This document shows, piece by piece, positions 26,302-34,649 of a stretch of DNA of 64,000 nt. Position 1 is the stretch's first letter, and each line of letters starts with the position of its first letter. The position numbers were made by a program, and so were the translations under genes. The notes under the pieces were generated by a model. The model saw only the letters and a program-made list of their open reading frames with translations. It made no database searches and was not told the origin of the DNA. Source of the DNA: Bacteroidota bacterium (GTDB taxonomy: Bacteria > Bacteroidota > Bacteroidia > Cytophagales > Cyclobacteriaceae); contig JAEYWY010000030.1 of the NCBI GenBank assembly GCA_023428695.1, forward strand, positions 248,001 through 312,000. Reading direction: 5' to 3'.

Positions 26302-27786
26302 TCACGCCCGGGCGGTCAGTATACCGGGGTCAAAAGAATGGGAAACTTTTTCAATGGTTGTCTTGCTGTCACCCATGATGAGCAGGTGGTCGCCAGCCTC
26401 AATCACAGTGTCACCCTGGGGTGTAAGGTATTTTCCGTCGCGGTGAATAAGAACAATCAGCGCACTTTTTGGAAGATTCAAATCTACCAACGCCTTTCCG
26501 ACTGCATGTGATCCCGTTACAATGTCAAGTTCCATGAGTTCCGAACTCATACTGTCTTTAACCTCAACGTCAAGAGGAAACCGTCTTTTGACTTTTTCGG
26601 GTACGCTGACGTGAAGCCACCGCGCCATTATGGACAGCGTTGTACCCTGAAGCAATACGGAGATCGCTGAAATAAAGAACACGAGATTAAAAATCGTATC
26701 CGCATAGTGAACGCCCGCCAGTAGCGGATAGGTGGCGAACACGATGGGTGCGGCGCCGCGCAGGCCAACCCATGAAATAAAGAGTTTCTTTCTGAGGTTA
26801 ATGTCTCGTGCAAAGATGAGTGAAATAAAGACGGCAACGGGTCGCGCTACAACAATAAGAAAGACTGAAATAAGAATTCCTTCCGGGATGATGGGGACAA
26901 TTTGCGTCGGGAATACCAGCAGACCCAGGGCAAGGAACATCACAATCTGCATCAACCACGCCTGACCGTCATAAAACTTCATCAGACTTTTTTTGTGGAT
27001 CAGACTCCCATTGCCCAATATGATCCCTGCGATGTACACGGCAAGGAAGGCGTTACCACCGACCATGTTCGTAAAGCTGAACGAAAAGAACACTAATGAA
27101 AGGGTCAGCACCGGGTACAGTCCATCGACTTCAAGCTTGATCCGGTTGACGATCCACCGCATCATTATACCGAATGCATAGCCACACATACCACCCAGTC
27201 CCATACTAATGAAGAATTTGGGGACCAAAGTGGTGAACGACGCATCCGGTTCCTGAATCAGATATATCAGACTAATTGTAAGGAAGTAGGCCATCGGGTC
27301 GTTGCTTCCGCTTTCGAACTCAAGCAATGGTCGCAGCCGTCCTTTAAGTCCTACGCTTCGTGAACGCAGGATACTGAAAACGGCAGCGGCATCCGTTGAT
27401 GATACGATGGCACCCAGCAGGAGACCTTCCAATATTGTAAGACCAAGTACATAGGAAGTAAAAACTCCGACCAGCGCAGCCGTTATAAAGACACCGAGGG
27501 TGGACAGAACAAGCCCTGACTTCACCACAGGTTTTATACTTTCCCATTTTGTGTCGAGACCACCGGAGAAGAGTATGAACGTAAGCGCGACCATACCGAG
27601 AAACTGGGTGGTCTTGGGATCGTTGAAATAAATTCCGCCCGGGCCGTCTGAACCGGCAACCATACCCACAATCAGGAAAAGGATCAGGGTCGGTATCCCA
27701 AACTTGAACGAAGTCTTGCTGGCGATAATGCTTATGAATAGCAGTATCGACCCGAGGAACAAAATATTGTCGGCAGACAACGCCAT
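26302..27786 (-). CDS. Potassium/proton antiporter, NhaP2/CvrA-like (CPA1) with TrkA-C domain
   Basis: A 494-residue inner-membrane cation/proton antiporter. About 12-13 membrane segments occupy residues 1-395, with family motifs GLDTKWESIKP, GAIVSSTDAAAVFSILR (ion-binding Asp) and EFESGSNDPMAY. A C-terminal TrkA-C/RCK domain follows (about 410-490: GSHAVGKALVDLNLP, LIMGDSKT), which would bind a nucleotide or ion and gate transport. It most likely exports K+ (or Na+) in exchange for H+. Monocistronic; the USP gene 97 bp upstream is co-directional. Confidence 0.92.
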   Translation of the reverse strand: MALSADNILFLGSILLFISIIASKTSFKFGIPTLILFLIVGMVAGSDGPGGIYFNDPKTTQFLGMVALTFILFSGGLDTKWESIKPVVKSGLVLSTLGVFITAALVGVFTSYVLGLTILEGLLLGAIVSSTDAAAVFSILRSRSVGLKGRLRPLLEFESGSNDPMAYFLTISLIYLIQEPDASFTTLVPKFFISMGLGGMCGYAFGIMMRWIVNRIKLEVDGLYPVLTLSLVFFSFSFTNMVGGNAFLAVYIAGIILGNGSLIHKKSLMKFYDGQAWLMQIVMFLALGLLVFPTQIVPIIPEGILISVFLIVVARPVAVFISLIFARDINLRKKLFISWVGLRGAAPIVFATYPLLAGVHYADTIFNLVFFISAISVLLQGTTLSIMARWLHVSVPEKVKRRFPLDVEVKDSMSSELMELDIVTGSHAVGKALVDLNLPKSALIVLIHRDGKYLTPQGDTVIEAGDHLLIMGDSKTTIEKVSHSFDPGILTARA

Positions 27787-27882
27787 CTTCTTCCGTATTG
27801 GTATGAATACACTTTTTTTACAATGTACTCACTGGACGGCAGCTTCGCAACTGCGCCTGGTTATGGAAAGAAGAAAAACCCG

Positions 27883-28371
27883 CTAGATTGGAATAGAACT
27901 TTGCACGGACTGCTGGCCCTGGCTGGTCGCAACCGATCCCGCTTCCAGTGAGGCAGATGGAACAATAAATAAGGGTACCTGGATGGTGCCGAGAAGTGAC
28001 AACAATGGTGGAGTCTTGTGATCGTACAGCCCCCGTGCAATTTGTTCGCCCAATACCACTACCGTGGAAGGGTTCTTACGGACAAAGTTCTCGATGTTAT
28101 CAGCATAGAAACCGATTTCGGTAATAAAGGAAGAGGGCACCAGGGTAGTATCCTTCAATTCCGCGGTCAGCGCCAGGTAGTTGCGTCTTGCTTCCTCCTC
28201 TGCTTTTCGTTTAAACGAAAGGATATCAGCTACCTTGCCCGTCGGTATCAGGCGGTACGAATACAGGACAGCAAGGCTCGCCCCCATGCCGGCGGCAATC
28301 CTGTTTGCCCATCGCAAAACATTCACGGAGGACTCGGAGAAATCAATCGCACATAGAATATGCTCCTTCAT
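27883..28371 (-). CDS. Universal stress protein, single domain
   Basis: A 162-residue UspA-fold protein: MKEHILCAIDFSESS is the first strand and loop, and ANRIAAGMGASLAVLYSY the following helix and strand. The usual ATP-binding GxxGx9GS signature near the end is replaced (GEQIARGLYDHKTPP), so nucleotide binding is doubtful. The frame is open upstream, but the family core starts at the ATG at 28371. Divergent from the histidine kinase; a TGAT-N4-ATCA operator (28461-28472) and a -7 element 55 bp from it lie upstream, putting the gene in the proposed low-oxygen regulon. Confidence 0.85.
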   Translation of the reverse strand: MKEHILCAIDFSESSVNVLRWANRIAAGMGASLAVLYSYRLIPTGKVADILSFKRKAEEEARRNYLALTAELKDTTLVPSSFITEIGFYADNIENFVRKNPSTVVVLGEQIARGLYDHKTPPLLSLLGTIQVPLFIVPSASLEAGSVATSQGQQSVQSSIPI

Positions 28372-28407
28372 TTTACAGTTCGTTCCGGGTAAAAAGCGTT
28401 CACAATA

Positions 28408-28415
28408 CGAACATA
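28408..28415 (-). promoter_or_regulatory. -7 element of the USP gene, 55 bp from the operator
   Basis: Reads TATGTTCG on the minus strand (7 of 8 to TAnnTTTG). Its centre is exactly 55 bp from the centre of the operator at 28461-28472, the spacing also seen at 36816, 36962 and 43516. Confidence 0.5.
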
Positions 28416-28460
28416 CGTCCAGAAAAGAAACAGGATTCGGATTTACGTCAGGACAAAAAC

Positions 28461-28472
28461 TGATTTTTATCA
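28461..28472. promoter_or_regulatory. Crp/Fnr-type operator between USP and sensor kinase genes
   Basis: TGATTTTTATCA, a perfect TGAT-N4-ATCA palindrome, the core of FNR/FixK boxes (TTGAT-N4-ATCAA). It lies 90 bp before the USP ATG and 29 bp before the kinase ATG, so binding could activate the USP gene and repress or tune the kinase-regulator operon. Confidence 0.65.
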
Positions 28473-28501
28473 TTTGCTCCAGACGTGTAAATTGCAGCAC
28501 C

Positions 28502-29758
28502 ATGTCAGGGTCTGAACAGTTTAATCTCCACATCACATCGAACGATACGTTTCGTGAGATCTTTCAGGGGTCCGCGGAAGGGATCATCATGGTCAACCGC
28601 GAAGGTATAATCATGCTTGCCAACCCTGTCTCGGAGCAGATGTTCGGGTATGGTGAAGGTGGACTGATCGGTCAAAGCCTGGAAAACCTGCTTCCCGAAC
28701 GATACCGTGGAGGACATTCCCACCTGCGCGATAATTTCAACAGACACCCTGCACCCCGACGCATGGGCGTAGGGCGGGACCTGATGGCAATGAAAAAGGA
28801 TGGCAGTGAGTTTCCGGTTGAAGTCAGTCTGAGTTATAAACAAATCCAGAACGACTTCCTGGTCGTTGCATTCATCATCGATATCACTGAGCGCAAACGC
28901 GCTGAGGAAGCGCTTAAAAGCAGCGAAGAACAACTGCTGATCTATGCGGCTGAGCTTGAACGCAAAGTCCAGGCAAGAACTGAGGCACTCAATAAGAGTG
29001 TCCATGAACTTGAGAAGGAAGTTGACGTGAGGAAGAAAGCTGAGGAGGAAGCGCGAATTGCCCTGATCAAAGAGCGTGAACTGAATGAACTCAAAAGCAA
29101 ATTCGTATCCATCGCGAGCCATGAATTCCGTACTCCACTAAGCACAATTATGAGTTCGGCTTCGCTGGTATCGCAATATCTCGAAAAAGGAGACTTCGAA
29201 AAGATTGACAAGCATACGTTGCGCATCAAGTCGAATGTTAATCACCTGACGGCGATCCTGAATGATTTCCTTTCCCTTGGCAAACTTGAGGAGGGTCGTA
29301 TAGAGATCAACCGCGAAACCTTTGTATTGGATGAATTCCTGAAGGAGATTCAGGAAGAATTGAAGCCATCTTTAAAAGATGGACAACAAATATTACTTGA
29401 GTGCACTCCCAGGGGCCAGGAGGTGACTACTGATCCGAGAATTATTCGAAACAGTTTGTTCAACCTGCTCTCGAACGCAATCAAATACTCTAATGTAAAC
29501 AAAAAGATTTACCTGAGCAGCGACGTCAAAGACGGGCACGTTACGATCAGCGTTCGCGATGAAGGCATCGGCATTCCGGAGGAAGACAAGCGCCATATGT
29601 TTGACCGATTCTTCCGCGCCAGTAATGCCACAAACATTCAGGGAACCGGTCTTGGACTTAACATTGTAAAACGATATATTGAATTGCTTGAAGGAACGAT
29701 AAGTTTCGACAGCGAGTACGGAAAAGGAAGTACATTTACGATTTCTTTCCCCGTCTAA
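28502..29758 (+). CDS. PAS sensor histidine kinase with FixL-like residue spacing
   Basis: A 418-residue soluble kinase. PAS domain residues about 15-130 (GIIMVNREGIIMLANP to VVAFIIDITERKRAE), a coiled coil (about 131-195), DHp with ASHEFRTPLS (His207) and an HATPase domain (LLSNAIKYSN, DEGIGIPEED, GTGLGLNIV). In the PAS domain His72 (YRGGH) and Arg92 (MGVGRD) are 20 residues apart and followed by KKDGSEFPVEVSL; FixL has its heme-binding His and O2-contacting Arg at the same spacing in the same context. Non-heme PAS domains of this subgroup share part of the pattern, so heme binding is a hypothesis. A longer upstream frame exists, but the ATG at 28502 starts the conserved part. The regulator gene follows 18 bp later. 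Confidence 0.92.
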   Translation: MSGSEQFNLHITSNDTFREIFQGSAEGIIMVNREGIIMLANPVSEQMFGYGEGGLIGQSLENLLPERYRGGHSHLRDNFNRHPAPRRMGVGRDLMAMKKDGSEFPVEVSLSYKQIQNDFLVVAFIIDITERKRAEEALKSSEEQLLIYAAELERKVQARTEALNKSVHELEKEVDVRKKAEEEARIALIKERELNELKSKFVSIASHEFRTPLSTIMSSASLVSQYLEKGDFEKIDKHTLRIKSNVNHLTAILNDFLSLGKLEEGRIEINRETFVLDEFLKEIQEELKPSLKDGQQILLECTPRGQEVTTDPRIIRNSLFNLLSNAIKYSNVNKKIYLSSDVKDGHVTISVRDEGIGIPEEDKRHMFDRFFRASNATNIQGTGLGLNIVKRYIELLEGTISFDSEYGKGSTFTISFPV

Positions 29759-29776
29759 CCCCTCGAAAATCAACAT

Positions 29777-30841
29777 ATGAAAAAAATCCTGTTAATAGAA
29801 GACAATTCCGAAGTGCGGGAAAACACGAGCGAAATTCTTTCACTTGCGCATTACGAAGTCGTTACGGCGCCTAACGGAAAGGTTGGTGTAGAACTCGCAC
29901 AGAAGGAAAATCCCGACCTTATTATATGTGACATCATGATGCCCGAACTCGACGGTTATGGTGTACTTCATATCCTGAGCAAGAAACCCGAGACCGCGAG
30001 GATACCCTTTATCTTCCTGACCGCGAAAACTGAAAAGTCAGACATACGCAAAGGCATGACGCTTGGCGCGGATGACTACCTTACCAAACCCTTCGACGAC
30101 ACAGACCTCCTTAACGCAATAGAGACGCGCCTGAAGAAGAGTTCCATGCAGTACAAGGACTACCCTCCTACTGCAGAAGGTCTCGATCACTTCCTCAGCG
30201 ATGCCCAACAGGCGTTGAATCTGAAAGACCTGGCCAAAGACAAGAAGACAAAGCTCTTCAAGAAGAAAGCCGACATATTTATGGAAGGCGATCTGCCAAA
30301 CCATATTTATTTCATCAAATCAGGCAGTGTCAAAACGTACAAGACAAACCTCGACGGAAAAGAACTGATCACCAACCTTTATAAGGAAAACGACTTTTTT
30401 GGATTTGAATCTGTGCTTGACAACGCGGCTCAGCAGGACTCAGCAGTTGCCATTGAGGATTCGGAAATTGTCATGATTCCGCGTCATGATTTTCTCACGC
30501 TGCTTCAGGGTCACAAGGATGTTTCTCACACGTTCATTTCGATGCTCTGCAAGAAGGTCGCCGAAAAGGAAGAGCAATTGCTGAACCTCGCGTACAATTC
30601 AGTTCGTCAACGTACAGCGGAAGCGTTACTTCGAATCCATCACCACCAGGACGAACGCGAAGCGCTTTCTGTGCCGCGCGAAGACCTGGCTAAAATGGTT
30701 GGGACCGCCCCGGAATCTGTGATCCGGGTGCTTTCTGATTTTAAAGACGAAGGTCTGATTGAAATCAACGCGGGCAAGGTGAAGATCAAAAGCGCGTCAA
30801 AACTGGAGCAGGTTGTCAAGTGGAATTTCGCACGCCACTGA
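29777..30841 (+). CDS. Receiver-cNMP-Crp/Fnr fusion transcription regulator
   Basis: A 354-residue protein joining a CheY-like receiver (about 1-120; acidic pocket Glu8-Asp9, phospho-acceptor Asp52 in ICDIMMPELDG, Thr82, Lys104) to a cNMP-binding-fold domain (about 155-270; FMEGDLPNHIYFIKSGSVKTY) and a Crp-type winged helix (about 290-350; VPREDLAKMVG, then recognition helix PESVIRVLSDF with the E-xxx-R pattern of Crp/Fnr). No N-terminal Fe-S cysteines occur, so it should not sense O2 itself. Placed 18 bp after the PAS kinase, it is the obvious phosphorylation partner and the best candidate to bind the TGAT-N4-ATCA sites around the cbb3 genes. Its TGA abuts the convergent gene's stop with no gap. 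Confidence 0.92.
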   Translation: MKKILLIEDNSEVRENTSEILSLAHYEVVTAPNGKVGVELAQKENPDLIICDIMMPELDGYGVLHILSKKPETARIPFIFLTAKTEKSDIRKGMTLGADDYLTKPFDDTDLLNAIETRLKKSSMQYKDYPPTAEGLDHFLSDAQQALNLKDLAKDKKTKLFKKKADIFMEGDLPNHIYFIKSGSVKTYKTNLDGKELITNLYKENDFFGFESVLDNAAQQDSAVAIEDSEIVMIPRHDFLTLLQGHKDVSHTFISMLCKKVAEKEEQLLNLAYNSVRQRTAEALLRIHHHQDEREALSVPREDLAKMVGTAPESVIRVLSDFKDEGLIEINAGKVKIKSASKLEQVVKWNFARH

Positions 30842-31525
30842 TCAACGGCAAAAGATAATGCTCGCGGGATCACCCTCGTGAACAGGCAAATGGTGCTGCG
30901 CAAGAAAGAGTCTCGCAAGCACTAACAATCCGATAAACACGAAAGAAAAACGCGCAAGCGTTGCGTACTGTATCTTGTACCGGCTTGACACGTATGTGAT
31001 GACCGTGGGCAGACCGAACATTGCGGGGAACGTACCAATTCCAAAAAAAAGCATAAACTGAAAACCGTCCAGCGCACCTTCCAGCGTAAGACAATACGTG
31101 AGTGCAAGGTAAGTAAGCCCGCACGGGAGTAATCCATTCAGCATGCCCGTAACCCACATGGTACCGATCGTCCTTCGCTTAAGCAATGCCGAAAACGAAT
31201 TCTTCACAAACGACGAGAATCTGACGAGCAACGGAGTAACTACAGGGATACGAAGACCGGTTATGCCTGAAAGTCCCATTACAATGAGCGTTACTGCAAT
31301 CGACAACGTCAGTACCCATTGAAATCCCGAAAAACTGATGACAGCACCAAACACAGCAATCAACGCGCCCATGATTGCATAGGTGAAAATCCGGCCTCCG
31401 TTGTAGATAACCCTGTTCCTCAGACTGCGGCCGTTCATCGAGGTTACAGCCAGCACCAACGGGCTGCACATCCCCGCACAGTGAAGACTTCCGGCTAATC
31501 CAAGAACAAGTGCTGTGATCCACAT
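30842..31525 (-). CDS. Sulfite exporter TauE/SafE family protein of the cbb3 cluster
   Basis: A 227-residue polytopic membrane protein (about six segments) beginning LVLGLAGSLHCAGMCSPLVLAV, the cysteine-containing opening of the group annotated SafE or heavy-metal-transport-like, regularly found at the end of cbb3 oxidase operons. A contribution to copper or redox handling during oxidase assembly is the likely role; sulfite export is a family name only. Last gene of the minus-strand operon, 21 bp after ccoH. Its stop codon (TGA) and that of the convergent regulator form the palindrome TGATCA. Confidence 0.82.
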   Translation of the reverse strand: MWITALVLGLAGSLHCAGMCSPLVLAVTSMNGRSLRNRVIYNGGRIFTYAIMGALIAVFGAVISFSGFQWVLTLSIAVTLIVMGLSGITGLRIPVVTPLLVRFSSFVKNSFSALLKRRTIGTMWVTGMLNGLLPCGLTYLALTYCLTLEGALDGFQFMLFFGIGTFPAMFGLPTVITYVSSRYKIQYATLARFSFVFIGLLVLARLFLAQHHLPVHEGDPASIIFCR

Positions 31526-31546
31526 TGTCGTTTCGCGTTACGCGTA

Positions 31547-31975
31547 TCAGAGAATTACAGTCCTCTCAATATAGTATTCCTTCTCCCCTTGTTTCCACGT
31601 CATGTGCACGCGGTACAAACCGGACACAGGGTTATTGATAATAAACGAATGCTCATTCGTGGCAAATGCAGGCATGTGAAATTGTTGATCCAGCGATGCG
31701 TCGGACGGCCGCACCAGTTTTATTGTTCCCGCATCAATGGCCGGAAACTCTTCGTAACGAACAGTGAGTTGATTTCCCGTTACCGAAATTTCCGGAGCCT
31801 TAAGAAGGCTATTTGCATTCTGCATGCGAACAATCTGATCCTGATAGACGAGTTCTTCTTTATAGTACTCACGACTGACCAGCGAAACATCCTGCCGCAC
31901 ACAAATCGTTACCAGCGTTCCAATGAACAAGGCAAACAACACAAAGGCTACGACAATCCATTTTCCAAAGTTCAT
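31547..31975 (-). CDS. ccoH: FixH/CcoH family protein
   Basis: A 142-residue inner-membrane protein: N-terminal TM (WIVVAFVLFALFIGTLVTICV), then the periplasmic stretch with VSREYYKEELVYQDQI, characteristic of FixH/CcoH. It is needed for stable assembly of cbb3 oxidase in other bacteria. It follows ccoG by 23 bp and precedes the SafE-like gene by 21 bp, the standard order. Confidence 0.88.
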   Translation of the reverse strand: MNFGKWIVVAFVLFALFIGTLVTICVRQDVSLVSREYYKEELVYQDQIVRMQNANSLLKAPEISVTGNQLTVRYEEFPAIDAGTIKLVRPSDASLDQQFHMPAFATNEHSFIINNPVSGLYRVHMTWKQGEKEYYIERTVIL

Positions 31976-31998
31976 AAGATCAATCTTTTAATTGAAAA

Positions 31999-33441
31999 CT
32001 AATTATCCTGTCCTGGCATACGCGAAAAAGGTCCGACAAATTTTGTCCTGATAGTTTCGATGCGCTCACCGTCTCGATATACGCCGAGCTCTATGACGGT
32101 ACGCATCTGACTAATCGCCTCAGGTTCCATGTTAATGAAATACACACTCTTGAGAATTCCCTGAGCCGGAATCTTAAGGCCGGCCTCTCCTACCTGTTGA
32201 AGCGTTGCGCCAGTCGGTGATTCCACCTTAATCTCAAGGTTAATTTCATCAAAGGTCTTATTCACGAATTCAATGTTGTAAAGGTTGGTGAACTGGCCGG
32301 CTTCATTCTTCTGGAACGTAGTACCCGGAATCTTCAGTACCGTTATTTCAACATCCGAACGCGTAAATAAGGTAACACCCAGTACTACGGTAATTGCCAG
32401 CAACACAAGTGAGTATCCAAAAACGCGACCCGTGAACAACTTCTGAACGCCATTCTTGATTGAATTGTACGACGCGAAGCGGATCAATCCTTTTGGTTTA
32501 CCAATTTTGATCATAACATCGTCGCATGCATCAATACAGGCTGTACAGTTGACACACTCGAGCTGCGTGCCATTCCGGATGTCGATTCCGGTAGGACAAA
32601 CGTGAACACAAAGCTTACAGTCGATACAGTCACCGGTTGCAACGGTTGGTGTAGTCGCATGTTTTCTGATCTTGCCACGGGGTTCGCCGCGGAGCCAGTC
32701 ATACGCCACGACGATAGACTGCTTACCCAGCAACACGCCCTGCAATCGACCGTAAGGGCATACAGCGACACATGCCTGTTCACGGAAGCGCGCAAACACA
32801 CCATAGAAGATCGCTGTAAACCCAAGAATGCCCAGAAATCCGGCCAGGTTATCAAGCGGCGAATGTGTAACAACTTTTATGGTCGATTCAATACCGATAA
32901 GATACGCCATTGCGGTGTGTGCGATCAGCAACGAAATCAAAAAGAAGATCACCTGTTTCGAAACCTTCTTTATAATCTTGCGACCATCCCAGGGTGCCTT
33001 GTCAAGACGGCGTTGCTCATTAGCGTCGCCTTCGATCCAGTATTCAATCTTCCGGAATACCATCTCCATAAAAAGCGTCTGCGGACAAGCCCAGCCGCAC
33101 CAGACCCGACCAAAGACAACCGTAAAGAGAATGATAAACACAAAGAATGCGATTAGCAGTAACGCAAGCAGAATAAAATCCTGCGGCCAGAATGCCTGGC
33201 CGAATACAACGAAGCGCCTTTCAAAAACATTGAGCAACAGAAAGGGCTGTCCGCCGATCTTGATAAACGGTCCGGCAAAGAGTATTGACAACAAAATAAC
33301 CGTAACCACTACCCGCATACGGTGATAGTATCCGCCCGGTTTCTTGGGATAAATCCAGACGCGCTTGCCCTGTTCATCTACCGTTGCGATGGTATCCCGA
33401 AACTCCTCTTCAAACTGATATAACTTGTTGTGATTAACCAT
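31999..33441 (-). CDS. ccoG: Cytochrome c oxidase accessory protein CcoG (RdxA/FixG)
   Basis: A 480-residue polyferredoxin-type membrane protein. Several TM segments (about 40-60, 85-110, 155-180, 190-210) are followed by two [4Fe-4S] motifs, CIDCKLCVHVCP and CVNCTACIDACD, with CGWACPQTLF earlier; a further TM (about 335-355) precedes a C-terminal immunoglobulin-like FixG domain. CcoG reduces copper on its way to the CcoN heme-copper centre. Encoded 61 bp after ccoP in the minus-strand operon. Confidence 0.95.
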   Translation of the reverse strand: MVNHNKLYQFEEEFRDTIATVDEQGKRVWIYPKKPGGYYHRMRVVVTVILLSILFAGPFIKIGGQPFLLLNVFERRFVVFGQAFWPQDFILLALLLIAFFVFIILFTVVFGRVWCGWACPQTLFMEMVFRKIEYWIEGDANEQRRLDKAPWDGRKIIKKVSKQVIFFLISLLIAHTAMAYLIGIESTIKVVTHSPLDNLAGFLGILGFTAIFYGVFARFREQACVAVCPYGRLQGVLLGKQSIVVAYDWLRGEPRGKIRKHATTPTVATGDCIDCKLCVHVCPTGIDIRNGTQLECVNCTACIDACDDVMIKIGKPKGLIRFASYNSIKNGVQKLFTGRVFGYSLVLLAITVVLGVTLFTRSDVEITVLKIPGTTFQKNEAGQFTNLYNIEFVNKTFDEINLEIKVESPTGATLQQVGEAGLKIPAQGILKSVYFINMEPEAISQMRTVIELGVYRDGERIETIRTKFVGPFSRMPGQDN

Positions 33442-33502
33442 TACAGTCGTTTAAAAAACAGAGATACGCGCGAATACACGTATCTCCGAAAAACTACTCC
33501 TA

Positions 33503-34429
33503 TCAAAGTCTTGCCTGAACGCCAGTGGAATCCGGCGTTGCCACCGGCGCCTCGTGTTTATAAATCGTTCCCTGAGGAGCTTTCGCACCCGGAGGATTTG
33601 TGCCCTGCAGACTCAGCACATAAAATGCGACATTCCTTATTTGTTCAGGCGAAAGCGTATTCGCCCATGATATCATACCCTTTTCCGGAACACCATTCTT
33701 AACCACAGCGTACACATTCTTCACGTCTCCACCATGCAACCAATATTCGTCTGTGAGGTTTGGTCCGATCATACCACCCCCGTCTGCCTTGTGACACGAA
33801 CCACAATAGCTGGTATAAATTTCTTTCCCCTTTGCGATGATTGCATCGTCCTTAATATACGTAAGTGTTGACTCATCTACTTCAACCTTAGGTTGTGTTG
33901 CCAGATATTGCTTCTTCACCTCTTCAGCCTTAGCCACCTGGTTTTGGTACTCGTCGATCTGAAGCGGCAACGAGTCGGTAACGTGATACGCAATCAGATA
34001 TATAACTGCCCAGACTATCGTGAAATAAAAGAGATACTTCCACCACGGCGGCAGGTGATTATCCAGTTCGCGGATTCCGTCATAACTGTGATCGAGTTCT
34101 ATTGAGCCCTCCTGTTCAACCGGAACGGAAGCGTTCAAAGATCGCATCAACCGCTGCCAGTATGTAGGCTGAGGTACATAGGGGACACCAAGTTTCTCAG
34201 CACGTTCCTTTGCGAGATTCTCCGAGAGCACGTTCAGCACGCGGATCATCGCGATGGCGACAAACGCGATCAGCGCAATAACCACGCAGATCAATACAAT
34301 GAGACCATAAACGGGTGTCATCGGATGATTAAACGGATCCTGCCAGAACGACTGTGGTTCCGCCGTTGCCTGTGCCATCAGTGAACTTCCTCCGGCCATC
34401 ATTAAGGATAATAACATGACTCTTTTCAT
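33503..34429 (-). CDS. ccoP: cbb3 oxidase subunit III (CcoP), mono-heme form
   Basis: A 308-residue membrane cytochrome c. Signal-like N-terminus, TM1 (about 40-62), TM2 (about 132-150, FYFTIVWAVIYLIAYHV) with the cbb3 N-terminal-domain motif HLPPWWKYLFY, then one cytochrome c domain with CGSCH (209-213) and probable axial Met252. Classical proteobacterial CcoP has two CxxCH motifs; only one is present here. Carries electrons to the CcoN centre. The ATG overlaps the ccoQ stop as ATGA, implying translational coupling. Confidence 0.93.
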   Translation of the reverse strand: MKRVMLLSLMMAGGSSLMAQATAEPQSFWQDPFNHPMTPVYGLIVLICVVIALIAFVAIAMIRVLNVLSENLAKERAEKLGVPYVPQPTYWQRLMRSLNASVPVEQEGSIELDHSYDGIRELDNHLPPWWKYLFYFTIVWAVIYLIAYHVTDSLPLQIDEYQNQVAKAEEVKKQYLATQPKVEVDESTLTYIKDDAIIAKGKEIYTSYCGSCHKADGGGMIGPNLTDEYWLHGGDVKNVYAVVKNGVPEKGMISWANTLSPEQIRNVAFYVLSLQGTNPPGAKAPQGTIYKHEAPVATPDSTGVQARL

Positions 34430-34626
34430 AATGTGTCAGCGTTTTTATTCATTCCGTTCTGCGGCCGCGAATCATCGAGGGGCAGCGATTCTATTTCCTT
34501 GATCAGTTTTTTATCAACCGTGAAGACCCACCACAGAAGGCAGATAAAGAAAACGAAGAAAATCACGAACGATATGACCGGCCAGATGGCGACGTTATCG
34601 ATACTTTGAAGGACGTTCTTATACAT
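34426..34626 (-). CDS. ccoQ: cbb3 oxidase small subunit (CcoQ/FixQ-like)
   Basis: A 66-residue protein with one TM (PVISFVIFFVFFICLLWWVF) followed by a charged tail (TVDKKLIKEIESLPLDD). Size, topology and position between ccoNO and ccoP fit CcoQ, which stabilises the oxidase. The ATGA overlap with ccoP couples the two. Confidence 0.85.
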   Translation of the reverse strand: MYKNVLQSIDNVAIWPVISFVIFFVFFICLLWWVFTVDKKLIKEIESLPLDDSRPQNGMNKNADTL

Positions 34627-34649
34627 TGTCTTGCGAATTAGGTGCTACA

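Noticed and set aside
28181..28501. Upstream extension of the PAS kinase frame through the intergenic region
   Set aside because: It would run antisense through the start of the USP gene and the operator; the ATG at 28502 is next to the conserved domain.
28502..28520. A 55-bp -7 element for the kinase gene to the right of the operator
   Set aside because: The position falls inside the coding region, so the kinase gene is not part of the 55-bp set; it may be controlled in another way.
28372..28536. Upstream extension of the USP gene
   Set aside because: Would cross the operator and the -7 element; the UspA fold begins at MKEHIL.
32602..33156. Long antisense frame inside ccoG
   Set aside because: ccoG has clear Fe-S and membrane motifs on the other strand; the antisense frame has no recognisable feature.
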